From Gluconobacter morbifer G707 (lineage in GTDB: Bacteria > Pseudomonadota > Alphaproteobacteria > Acetobacterales > Acetobacteraceae): a DNA stretch of 64,000 bases. This document shows positions 54,602 through 64,000 of this stretch, piece by piece. Within the stretch, counting starts at the first letter, position 1; every line of letters begins with the position of its first letter. The stretch is taken from NCBI RefSeq assembly GCF_000234355.1, contig NZ_AGQV01000010.1, forward strand, positions 62,001 to 126,000, read 5' to 3'. Position numbers and translations under genes: made by a program. The notes beneath the pieces were generated by a model that did no database searches, had not been told where the DNA came from, and saw nothing but the letters and a program-made list of their open reading frames with translations.

Positions 54602-55270
54602 TCAGAAGTCGAGGTTGGCGTAATGGGCCGGCGGTGTCACACCGCTCACCCGGTCGGACAGGAGCCCACGGAAACAGGGCCGTGACTTGACACGCGCATA
54701 CCAATCCTTGGCAGCCGGCGCCTTGGACCAGTTCACGTCTCCGATAAAATCAAGAGAGGAAAGATGCGCGGCCGCAGCGAAATCCGCCATCGAAAGGTAA
54801 GGGCCCGCCAGCCAGGAGCGTGTTTCGGCCAGCCAACCGATATAATCGAGATGGAAACGCATGTTGGCGTAACCGGCGCGCAGGGCGTTCCCGTCCGGAT
54901 GCCCCCGTCCGTAAAGCCGTTTGTCCACCTTCTCACCCAGAAGATTTCGCGTGACCTCACTGGCAAACCGCGTCTCGAACCAGTCCACGAGGCGGCGCGT
55001 CTCGACACGCTCGGCCAGCGTCCGGCCCATCAGGGGCGTATCCGGATAGGCTTCGTCCAGATATTCGCAGATGACACGGCCACCGGGCACAGCCAGCCCA
55101 TTCTCTTCGACCAGGACGGGCACTTCTCCCGCCGGGTTGAGACGCAGGAACTCCTCACGCTCTTCCCAGACGCGTTCAATGACCGGTTCATAAGGAAGTC
55201 TCTTCTCGCCGAGGACAAGCCGTACAAGACGGCATTGCGGAGAAAGTGGCAGGTGATGCAGAATACGCAT
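54602..55270 (-). CDS. Glutathione S-transferase family protein
   Basis: 222 aa from the ATG at 55270 (MRILHHLPLSPQCRLVRLVL); a GTG two codons earlier is possible. N-terminal thioredoxin-fold half (about 1-75) with the Pro-containing VPVLVEENG segment, then the all-helical half (about 90-215). SPQCR marks the likely catalytic Ser/Cys near residue 11-13. Probably detoxifies electrophiles or peroxides. Divergent from minC, with 77 bases between. Confidence 0.85.
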   Translation of the reverse strand: MRILHHLPLSPQCRLVRLVLGEKRLPYEPVIERVWEEREEFLRLNPAGEVPVLVEENGLAVPGGRVICEYLDEAYPDTPLMGRTLAERVETRRLVDWFETRFASEVTRNLLGEKVDKRLYGRGHPDGNALRAGYANMRFHLDYIGWLAETRSWLAGPYLSMADFAAAAHLSSLDFIGDVNWSKAPAAKDWYARVKSRPCFRGLLSDRVSGVTPPAHYANLDF

Positions 55271-55347
55271 GACCACTTTCTTAGGTCAGCCGATACCGGC
55301 TCACAAGAGCTTCCCCGACCGCCAGATACAGGTTCGACGAATTCCGC

Positions 55348-56082
55348 ATGTCCGACACCGTTCCCGCTTCCCGTGCCACGTCTCCCATGCGCATCCGGGC
55401 CCGAGGCCGTTCATTCCTTGCCCTCGTTCTTTCCCCGGAAAGCCCGCTTGACCTGTGGCTGGAGGGACTGGACGGGCAGATCGCCCGCTCGGGCATTCTG
55501 TTCAGCGGCAAGCCGGTCATTCTCGACCTCGGCCTCCTGAACGCCGACACGCCCGGCCTGTCTAGCCTGCTGGATGACATCCGTCAGCGTGGCGTGCGAA
55601 TCATCGGGATCGAGGGCGGCGACCGCCGCTGGCCTACCGTAGCCCACTGGGACTGGCCAGACTCGTTCGATGGCGGACGCCCCTCCGGTGAAGTTGAACT
55701 TCCCGAAAGCAATGCATCTCCGGCCGTGACGGCCGTCCCTGTCTCAGGCGGCAACACACTGTTCATCGAGGACAGTATCCGCTCCGGCCAGAGCATTCAG
55801 CACATGCAGGGAGACATCATCATCCTCGGCTCTGTCTCGTCGGGTGCGGAAATCGTGGCGGCTGGTTCCATCCATGTCTATGGTACGCTGCGGGGGCGGG
55901 CAATCGCCGGTGTTGGCGGACAGTCCCAGGCCCGTATTTTTGCCAGCCGGATGCAGGCCGAACTTCTGGCCCTCGATGGTTACTATACCGTGACGGAAGA
56001 TATCGATCCCGCCGTTTTTGGACAGGCCGCACAGGCAAGGCTCGATGAAGACCGTGTCAGGGTCGTTCCGCTTGCTTCATAA
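55348..56082 (+). CDS. minC: Septum site-determining protein MinC
   Basis: 244 aa. Inhibitor of FtsZ polymerisation that keeps septa away from the poles. N-terminal domain (about 1-110) binds FtsZ; the C-terminal beta-helix (about 140-240) contains IRSGQSIQHMQGDIIILGSVSSGAEIVAAGSIHVYGTLRG, which binds MinD. No clear ribosome site lies before the ATG, and the message may be short-leadered. Head of a minCDE operon. Confidence 0.92.
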   Translation: MSDTVPASRATSPMRIRARGRSFLALVLSPESPLDLWLEGLDGQIARSGILFSGKPVILDLGLLNADTPGLSSLLDDIRQRGVRIIGIEGGDRRWPTVAHWDWPDSFDGGRPSGEVELPESNASPAVTAVPVSGGNTLFIEDSIRSGQSIQHMQGDIIILGSVSSGAEIVAAGSIHVYGTLRGRAIAGVGGQSQARIFASRMQAELLALDGYYTVTEDIDPAVFGQAAQARLDEDRVRVVPLAS

Positions 56083-56128
56083 CACCCTCTGAAAACACGA
56101 CCATCATGAAACGGCCTTTATTCCCGTG

Positions 56129-56206
56129 TTGCCGGAATAGATAAAAGTTTCATAGGATAAGACCCACCACGCGGGAACGTCAGAACAGAATGTTTCGTGT
56201 TCCCGC
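56129..56206 (+). promoter_or_regulatory. Possible minD promoter and leader hairpin
   Basis: TTGCCG (56129-56134) is 18 bases from TAGGAT (56153-56158). Downstream, GCGGGAAC (56171-56178) pairs with GTTCCCGC (56199-56206) just before the minD ribosome site. Both are only suggestive. The 146-base gap after minC is unusual for a minCDE operon. Confidence 0.3.
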
Positions 56207-56228
56207 CAGAAGACATTTTGGAGTATTC

Positions 56229-57044
56229 ATGGCCAAGGTTCTGGTTGTCACCTCAGGCAAGGGTGGCGTCGGCAAGACGACATCGACTGCCGCACTCGGC
56301 GCCGCACTTGCCCAGAGCGGACAGAACGTCGTGGTCGTTGATTTCGACGTTGGGCTTCGGAACCTTGATCTCGTCATGGGCGCGGAACGCCGGGTCGTCT
56401 TCGACCTCATCAACGTCGTCCAGGGTGATGCCCGCCTGTCCCAGGCGCTTATCCGCGACAAGCGCTGCGAAACGCTTTCCATCCTTCCCGCATCCCAGAC
56501 CCGGGACAAGGACGCTCTGACAGCAGAAGGCGTGGCGAAGGTCATGGACGAGCTCCGGGAAAAATTCGACTGGGTGATCTGCGACAGCCCGGCCGGCATC
56601 GAACGCGGCGCCCAGCTCGCCATGTACCATGCCGATGCCGCTGTCATCGTCACCAATCCGGAAGTCAGCTCCGTCCGTGACTCGGATCGCATCATCGGCC
56701 TGCTCGACAGCAAGACCCAGAAGGCCGAACGCGGGGAGAAGATGGAAAAGCATCTTCTCCTGACCCGCTACGATCCCGCCCGCGCCGCCCGCAAGGAAAT
56801 GCTGAGCGTCGAGGACGTACTGGAAATCCTTTCCATTCCGCTGGTCGGAATCGTTCCGGAAAGCGAAGACGTCCTGAAAGCGTCCAACGTTGGCGCCCCC
56901 GTTACGCTCGCCGAACCGACGAGCCTCGCCGCGCGGGCCTATTTCGAGGCCGCCCGGCGCCTGAGCGGCGAGAAGATTGATGTTTCCGTTCCCGTGGAGA
57001 AACGGGGCTTCTTTGACTGGCTCTTCAAGAAGAGGGACGCATGA
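56229..57044 (+). CDS. minD: Septum site-determining ATPase MinD
   Basis: 271 aa from the ATG at 56229, with GGAG six bases upstream. Deviant Walker A KGGVGKTT at residues 11-18, and switch motifs [16 protein letters not shown] and [14 protein letters not shown]. The C-terminal amphipathic membrane helix ends [11 protein letters not shown]. Recruits MinC to the membrane and oscillates with MinE. Its stop overlaps minE by four bases. Confidence 0.95.
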   Translation: MAKVLVVTSGKGGVGKTTSTAALGAALAQSGQNVVVVDFDVGLRNLDLVMGAERRVVFDLINVVQGDARLSQALIRDKRCETLSILPASQTRDKDALTAEGVAKVMDELREKFDWVICDSPAGIERGAQLAMYHADAAVIVTNPEVSSVRDSDRIIGLLDSKTQKAERGEKMEKHLLLTRYDPARAARKEMLSVEDVLEILSIPLVGIVPESEDVLKASNVGAPVTLAEPTSLAARAYFEAARRLSGEKIDVSVPVEKRGFFDWLFKKRDA

Positions 57045-57331
57045 GTTTTCTTGCCAACCTTTTTTCGCGACGCCAGCAGTCCAGCACGGTCGCCCGGGAC
57101 CGTCTGCAGATCCTGCTTGCTCATGAACGCAGCGCCGGAGAGGACGGAGATTCCGACCTGATCCGCAAGCTTCAGCAGGAGATCATGGAAGTCATCGCCC
57201 GTCACGTCGCTGTCGATCAGGAAAAGGTCCAGATCAAGGTGGACCGGGGCAGCGGGTGTTCCATGCTGGAAATCGACGTCGAGGTCCCGCAGAAGCTTGA
57301 ACAGAAGCCTGAAAAGAAACAACGCAGCTAG
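57041..57331 (+). CDS. minE: Cell division topological specificity factor MinE
   Basis: 96 aa. Stimulates MinD ATP hydrolysis and drives its oscillation. The N-terminal membrane-targeting segment is [11 protein letters not shown]; the anti-MinCD helix [12 protein letters not shown] follows. The C-terminal topological domain is complete, with a Lys/Glu/Gln tail longer than in E. coli (88 aa). Overlaps minD by four bases (ATGA). Confidence 0.94.
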   Translation: MSFLANLFSRRQQSSTVARDRLQILLAHERSAGEDGDSDLIRKLQQEIMEVIARHVAVDQEKVQIKVDRGSGCSMLEIDVEVPQKLEQKPEKKQRS

Positions 57332-57389
57332 AAATCCGTTCTGTCCGGCGACAGCACGTTTTCACTGATTTGGAAAAGATACGACTGAC

Positions 57390-57749
57390 ATGAGCGGTTT
57401 TCTCGGCAACATCATGAACCAGGCCATGGGTGCCCTCGGCGGGCAGCTCGGTGACAAGCTGGGCGGCAGTTTCGGGGAGTTCCTGAAGGGCGACGGTCTG
57501 ACCACGCTTCTCAACCAGGCACGCAGCGCCGGTCTGGAAGACAAGATCCGGTCATGGATCGGAAACGGGGAAAACCTTCCCATCAGCGCGAATGAACTGC
57601 GCAGCCTGATGACGGACCAGCAGATCCAGATGCTGGTTTCCAAGACGGGCCTTCCGGCCAGCACTATTTTGCCTGCCCTTGCCCAGCTTCTCCCCACTGC
57701 CGTGGACAAGCACACACCGGATGGACAGGTGCCCTCCCAGAACGCCTGA
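57390..57749 (+). CDS. YidB/DUF937-family protein
   Basis: 119 aa. Starts with Gly-rich SGFLGNIMNQAMGALGG, then the DUF937 helices, including NQARSAGLEDKIRSWIGNGENLPIS and MLVSKTGLPASTILPALAQLLPTAVD. Cytoplasmic, no signal peptide. The family has no established role. 58 bases after minE on the same strand, so possibly co-transcribed with the Min genes. A 17-bp hairpin follows. Confidence 0.85.
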   Translation: MSGFLGNIMNQAMGALGGQLGDKLGGSFGEFLKGDGLTTLLNQARSAGLEDKIRSWIGNGENLPISANELRSLMTDQQIQMLVSKTGLPASTILPALAQLLPTAVDKHTPDGQVPSQNA

Positions 57750-57760
57750 TCAATACACCC

Positions 57761-57799
57761 GCGAAACGTCGCTTCTGAAAGGCAGAAGCGACGTTTCGC
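57761..57799. terminator. 17-bp perfect hairpin between convergent genes
   Basis: Arms 57761-57777 and 57783-57799 are fully complementary around the loop AAAGG. The hairpin lies 12 bases beyond the DUF937 stop and 12 bases from the converging gene's stop. No U-run exists on either strand. Probably ends or protects both transcripts. Confidence 0.6.
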
Positions 57800-57811
57800 G
57801 TTCTGGCCGTT

Positions 57812-59005
57812 TCAGCCCTGCTGCCCCGGGATGGCATCGTAAGGCGCAGAAGCCTCAATCGGAAAGCGAACCAGTAAATAGGGCGGCACACGACGATCGT
57901 GTCCGTCATTAAAAGAGGCTAACCGGTTCCACTGCCCGAACGTGCAATAGACATAGTCCGCCGCCGCGAAAATTCCGTCTGGTGAGAGCGCTCTCGGATC
58001 TCTCAGCATAAGTTTGAATGACCCATCCGGATCACGACGCAGAATGCAGTCATGCTCATAATTTGTCGTGTAAAGACGATCATGGGCATCAAAATCCAGC
58101 CCGTCGGCAACGCCTTTTTCCCCCTCGTCACGCATGGCTGCGGCGAGCCTGTCATCTCCGGCTGACGGGTCGGCCAGCAGGTCCGTTGGCAGGCTGTAGA
58201 GACGACGACTGGTCAGGGCTGAAAAATACAGCCGTTTCTCGTCTTTCGTGATCGCGATACCGTCCACGCCGCCCGAGACCATCTGCGGATGTTTAGGAAG
58301 ATAACGCCGGGGCTCTCCCTCCACGATGGCCATGAAACCGGGTTCTGCCAGGATCGCGGGATGCTTAGTAAGCACGCGCCGTGCATTGCCCGTCGCCACA
58401 TCCACGATCACCAGTCCAGGCTGCGTTCCGAAAGAAGAATCTGTCACGAAAACCGTGCCTTGTGTCCCGAGTGAGAGAGCAACACGCAGATCATTCATGT
58501 GGCTGTCCTGTAAAAGAACAGGCGCCTTGAGAATAATACGATGAACAATCGTATTGGATTTCGGATCAATACAGATGATCTTTGCCACGCCGGGCTGAAG
58601 AGGATGCCCTGCCTGTTTGCCATCATCAATCGCCCAGAGCCGTCCCCGCTCATCGACGGTCATGCCATGAATGGATACCAGACGTTCAGCCGGTGAACTG
58701 CTGCCGGGTAGGCTTTCCGCTGCGGAGGGATACGGCACAACGCGCCCCCTGACCAGTTCTCCCAGTGTCGCACCAGGATGGTTATCCGCATGACGCGGAA
58801 ACCCCACGAAAATCCTCCCGTCAGGCAGAACCGCAATACCGGACGGACCAGGCCCTGTAAAACGGGCGACGATGTCCATCTCTCCCTTAGGCGTCGTCCC
58901 TGTGTCTGCATTTCCGTCTGCAAATGCAGGCGAAGCCCCCGCAGACAGGGCCGCCAGCGATACCGGCGTGGCTGAAAGGCTCCGAAGAAAGTGCCGCCGC
59001 TTCAT
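57812..59005 (-). CDS. Tat-exported beta-propeller-like protein (major royal jelly/SMP-30-like)
   Basis: 397 aa from the ATG at 59005 with AGGAG eight bases upstream; a longer reading of 43 residues has no ribosome site. A twin-Arg signal (KRRHFLR, residues 2-8) with a hydrophobic stretch and AFA cut site near 29 points to Tat export to the periplasm. The body has repeated propeller motifs such as GPSGIAVLPDGRIFVGFPR, HGMTVDERGRLWAID and VSGGVDGIAITKDEKRLYFS, as in the MRJP/yellow and SMP-30 groups. Substrate unknown; a lactonase-type activity is possible. Divergent from the TonB receptor. Confidence 0.75.
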   Translation of the reverse strand: MKRRHFLRSLSATPVSLAALSAGASPAFADGNADTGTTPKGEMDIVARFTGPGPSGIAVLPDGRIFVGFPRHADNHPGATLGELVRGRVVPYPSAAESLPGSSSPAERLVSIHGMTVDERGRLWAIDDGKQAGHPLQPGVAKIICIDPKSNTIVHRIILKAPVLLQDSHMNDLRVALSLGTQGTVFVTDSSFGTQPGLVIVDVATGNARRVLTKHPAILAEPGFMAIVEGEPRRYLPKHPQMVSGGVDGIAITKDEKRLYFSALTSRRLYSLPTDLLADPSAGDDRLAAAMRDEGEKGVADGLDFDAHDRLYTTNYEHDCILRRDPDGSFKLMLRDPRALSPDGIFAAADYVYCTFGQWNRLASFNDGHDRRVPPYLLVRFPIEASAPYDAIPGQQG

Positions 59006-59088
59006 ACGTGTTCTCCTGCTGATATCTGAATATCTCCGATTTCCATAAGGCACGTCATGTGTCGGAAACACCACAGGCACAAGGAAAG

Positions 59089-59117
59089 TTGACGTCTTTA
59101 TCATCAGATCGAAAAAT
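59089..59117 (+). promoter_or_regulatory. Possible promoter of the TonB-dependent receptor
   Basis: TTGACG (59089-59094) is 17 bases from AAAAAT (59112-59117). The downstream leader is AT-rich, with TTAAAATTAA near 59144-59153. This 181-base region is shared with the divergent Tat-exported protein gene. No Fur box of clear quality was seen. Confidence 0.3.
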
Positions 59118-59186
59118 ACAATTGTTCGACACAAAAACGTGATTTAAAATTAACACTAAATCTTTCGTACATATTTTGAGGTATTT

Positions 59187-61694
<2,508 letters not shown>

Positions 61695-61708
61695 GCAGCC
61701 ACACGCCC

Positions 61709-61732
61709 GGGCAGGCATTCAATTGCCTGCCC
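61709..61732. terminator. Terminator hairpin between convergent genes
   Basis: GGGCAGGCA (61709-61717) pairs perfectly with TGCCTGCCC (61724-61732) around a six-base loop, 15 bases beyond the TonB receptor stop. No strong U-run on either side; still the likely end of both the receptor and the converging dehydrogenase transcripts. Confidence 0.6.
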
Positions 61733-61758
61733 ATCTTGTCAAAAAACCACCTGTTTGA

Positions 61759-62772
61759 TCAGCCCGGAATGCCGGTGCCACCGGTAATGCCAAATATCTG
61801 ACCTGTCAGATAACTGCCATCCGTGCTGGCAAGCTGAACATAGAGAGGCGCGATCTCAGCCGGTTGTCCCGGGCGCTTAAGTGGCACGGTCGAACCAAAT
61901 TTCTCGATATTCTCCTTGGTCTGCCCCCCGCTGACCTGCAGGGCCGTCCAGAAGGGACCAGGAGCCACGGCATTGACGCGGATCCCTTTCGGAACAAGCT
62001 GCTTCGCAAGACTTTTCGTCATATCGGCAATACCAGCTTTCGTCAGACTGTAATCCACGAGGATGTCTGACGGATTATACGCATTCGTGGAACTCGTGTT
62101 CACAATGGAACTTCCCGGCGGCATATGCGGAATTGCCGCCTTGATGATCCAGAACAAAGCATAAAGATTGGTCTTGAGCGTCCAGTCGAAGTCCTCGGTG
62201 GTCAGGTCCAGAATGCTCTCATGATAATGTTGGCGACCAGCGCAGTTGATCAGACAGTCCAGCCCACCCAGTCCGTTCACGGCATCGGAGACCAGCTTCT
62301 GACAGAAGTGTTCGTTGCGGATATCTCCTGGCAGGGCAACCGCCTTGCGTCCTGCAGCCCGGATCAGGTCCATAACCTCGCGTGCGTCCTCTTCTTCCGC
62401 AGGAAGGTAGGAAATGGCAACATCCGCGCCTTCCCGGGCAAGCGCGATTGTCGCTGCACGTCCGAGACCCGAATCACCCCCCGTCACCAGAGCCTTTCGT
62501 CCGGCCATGCGGCCGCTGCCCTTGTAGGATTTTTCACCATGGTCAGGACGTGGCGTCATCCGGGACGCCAGCCCCGGCCAAGGCTGTGACTGGGAACTGA
62601 ACGGCCCTGCCGTGTAGAGTTTGGCCGGATCAGAAAGAGGAGGAGCGGTGCCTTGGCCCATGCTCCCCTGCTCCGCAGCTCTTGCACGGCCTCCTGCCGC
62701 TGCGGCGGCGAGGCCGAGAGCAGCCCCTTTCAGAACCTTGCGACGGGCGTCATCTGAATCGTTTCTGCTCAT
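61759..62772 (-). CDS. YghA-type short-chain dehydrogenase with Tat-like leader
   Basis: 337 aa from the ATG at 62772, with GGAG seven bases upstream. Residues 9-33 form a twin-Arg leader: ARRKVLKG, a long Ala-rich hydrophobic stretch and an ARA-A cut site. A YghA-like N-terminal part with PGLASRMTPRPDHGEKSYKGSG precedes the Rossmann fold (TGGDSGLG 97-104). The catalytic Ser (about 228), Tyr241 and Lys245 (YSLTK) are intact. Enterobacterial YghA lacks this leader. Export of a nicotinamide-dependent enzyme would be odd, so the leader's role needs caution. It may be an NAD(P)-linked oxidoreductase of sugar or aldehyde. Confidence 0.8.
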   Translation of the reverse strand: MSRNDSDDARRKVLKGAALGLAAAAAGGRARAAEQGSMGQGTAPPLSDPAKLYTAGPFSSQSQPWPGLASRMTPRPDHGEKSYKGSGRMAGRKALVTGGDSGLGRAATIALAREGADVAISYLPAEEEDAREVMDLIRAAGRKAVALPGDIRNEHFCQKLVSDAVNGLGGLDCLINCAGRQHYHESILDLTTEDFDWTLKTNLYALFWIIKAAIPHMPPGSSIVNTSSTNAYNPSDILVDYSLTKAGIADMTKSLAKQLVPKGIRVNAVAPGPFWTALQVSGGQTKENIEKFGSTVPLKRPGQPAEIAPLYVQLASTDGSYLTGQIFGITGGTGIPG

Positions 62773-62925
62773 TGTCCATCTCCACACTGACCATCACATT
62801 TCGCCCAATGGGCTCTGGGGTGATGATTTCATGAAGACGGAAAGGGCCAGCCCCCACCCGAAGTTTCCATAAAAATCGCTTTCCTTCGGGACTGATCCTT
62901 TCTGGAAACGAAAACAGAAGTAGCT

Positions 62926-63927
62926 TCAGGACTTCCAGATGGAACAAAGGGAGGCAATATAACGCCGACAAAGTGCGAGATCCGGTGCCCCGCTCTGCTT
63001 ACAGGCCAGTTCAAAAGCCTGTGTTTCCCGGCTGGCGCGCTCCAGACTTCCCAACGGCCAGCGATCCAGCGCCTGATTGAAAACAGCGGTCCGCTTGAAA
63101 AAGACCGGCGGACGAAGAGCTTTCATGGCCTCCATACGGGACTGGCCCGCTTTCTGGGCCAGAGCGACCCGTTCCAGACGCACGAGAACATTCAGCACGG
63201 TACGCGCCACCGCGACCGAATTGGCTCCGTCCGCCAGCGCTCGTTCAAGAGCCTGATCAGCCACAGCCCGGTTTCCGGTCAAAGCGGCAAAAACCGCATC
63301 TTCCAGTGAATTACCGCCTGCATCCCCCACGCAATCCTGAACGGCATCCAGATCAAGCCGTCCATTCTGACCCGCGTAAAGAACAAGCTTCTCGATTTCA
63401 CCCCGAACACCGGTCCGATCCGCGCCCAGTCGACTCAGCAGCCAGGCCAGAGCATCCCGGTCAATGGAAATCCCGGCCTGCTCCAGCGCATCCGTGACCG
63501 TCTGCGAGAGGGCGCGTCCCTCTTCCGGATAACAGGCAATGGAGGCAACCTCCTTTCGCCCTTCAGCGAAGGCCCGAAGCTTTGAACGCGCCGTCAGACC
63601 TGGCGCCTCAATCACGATCAATGTATCTGTCGGCGTTTCGAGAGCACGGGTCAGAAAAGAGGCAAGACTATCCTGCCCTTCCCGCACCCAGACAACGCGA
63701 CGTCCTCCGATCAGGGAAAGTGCCGTCACTTCCTCTTCAAGGCGATCCTGCGTTTCGCGATCAAGCTGAGAGACCCGGAAGGGATCGTCCAGCGTCTCCG
63801 CAACCCTGCGGACAGCCTGTCGGGCCCGTTCCCGGATCAGTCCGGCATCCTCCCCATAAAGCAGGATCGCTCGCCAGGCCCCCGCATCGGCAAGAGCACG
63901 CCCGATATTCCGGGCCTCGATCTTCAT
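62926..63927 (-). CDS. holA: DNA polymerase III delta subunit
   Basis: 333 aa. Clamp-loader wrench subunit that opens the sliding clamp. AILLYGEDAGLIRERARQAVRR at the N-terminus and the helical middle part (EEGRALSQTVTDALEQAG) fit HolA; the C-terminal collar domain ends ALCRRYIASLCSIWKS. The ATG overlaps the stop of the previous gene by one base (TAATG), as in the lptE-holA arrangement. Confidence 0.9.
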   Translation of the reverse strand: MKIEARNIGRALADAGAWRAILLYGEDAGLIRERARQAVRRVAETLDDPFRVSQLDRETQDRLEEEVTALSLIGGRRVVWVREGQDSLASFLTRALETPTDTLIVIEAPGLTARSKLRAFAEGRKEVASIACYPEEGRALSQTVTDALEQAGISIDRDALAWLLSRLGADRTGVRGEIEKLVLYAGQNGRLDLDAVQDCVGDAGGNSLEDAVFAALTGNRAVADQALERALADGANSVAVARTVLNVLVRLERVALAQKAGQSRMEAMKALRPPVFFKRTAVFNQALDRWPLGSLERASRETQAFELACKQSGAPDLALCRRYIASLCSIWKS

Positions 63928-64000
63928 TAGTGGGACACCGTACTCCGCGACAGACGCCCCGTCGCAGAAGCCGGGAAACCATCCACGCCAGCTCGATCCG
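63927..64000 (-). CDS. 3' end of the gene upstream of holA, probably lptE (partial)
   Basis: Reading the minus strand from the window edge, one frame stays open for 23 codons and ends with TAA at 63927-63929, overlapping the holA ATG. The tail ends RLSRSTVSH. The family cannot be told from so short a piece; lptE (LPS assembly lipoprotein) is inferred only from the usual leuS-lptE-holA order. Confidence 0.45.
   Translation of the reverse strand, partial: DRAGVDGFPASATGRLSRSTVSH

Noticed and set aside
62858-62894. Hairpin CCCGAAG/CTTCGGG after holA as a terminator
   Set aside because: Only seven pairs around a loop of over 20 bases, with no U-run on the minus strand.

Overview
The window looks like chromosomal DNA of an acetic acid bacterium (Acetobacteraceae, most likely Gluconobacter or a close relative). 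This rests on an alphaproteobacterial CcrM-type methylase, the alphaproteobacterial form of the ribosomal operons (no rpsD in the alpha operon, no rpmJ after secY), a polyol-permease-type MFS transporter, and Tat-signal oxidoreductase-like proteins. The DNA is moderately GC-rich throughout. No tRNA, rRNA, CRISPR array, insertion sequence or prophage gene was seen. The genus is an inference.

Layout. 1-246: 3' end of an unrecognised gene. 322-2160: rnhB-ccrM operon on the minus strand; its leader carries a cluster of GANTC sites (the CcrM target) and a palindrome over the -35 box. 2176-3156: two small membrane protein genes. 3437-12800: an mdtABC-like operon (adaptor, two RND pumps, outer-membrane channel). 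12862-13318: two very small membrane proteins. 13416-14726: polyol-type MFS permease.

15070-43159, all minus strand: a nearly continuous superoperon. In transcription order it reads rplK-rplA-rplJ-rplL-rpoB-rpoC-rpsL-rpsG-tuf-rpsJ-rplC-rplD-rplW-rplB-rpsS-rplV-rpsC-rplP-rpmC-rpsQ-rplN-rplX-rplE-rpsN-rpsH-rplF-rplR-rpsE-rpmD-rplO-secY-adk-rpsM-rpsK-rpoA-rplQ. fusA is absent between rpsG and tuf, and secE-nusG is absent upstream of rplK. Hairpins followed by sigma70-like promoters lie before rpoB, rpsL and rpsM, so the block is probably several linked transcription units.

43266-51696, minus strand: an OmpR-type response regulator, a sensor kinase and a second RND-adaptor-channel operon, sitting directly upstream of rplK. 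51786-55270: rmuC, a tiny Cys-rich lipoprotein, a BaiN/HI0933-type flavoprotein and a glutathione S-transferase-like protein. 55348-57749: minC-minD-minE followed by a YidB/DUF937 gene. 57812-61694: a Tat-exported beta-propeller-like protein divergent from a TonB-dependent receptor. 61759-62772: a YghA-type short-chain dehydrogenase with an unusual Tat-like leader. 62926-64000: holA and the 3' end of the gene before it (probably lptE).

The window is mainly housekeeping: translation, transcription, secretion, septum placement and replication. Envelope accessory functions flank it: two tripartite efflux systems with three RND pumps, a TonB receptor, a polyol permease and small stress-type membrane proteins. 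The best candidates for new biology are the methylation-sensitive-looking rnhB-ccrM leader, the TCS-efflux block in the place usually taken by secE-nusG, the Tat-leader SDR, and the regulatory hairpins between the transcription and translation genes. I saw no clearly new multi-gene defence or mobile system.
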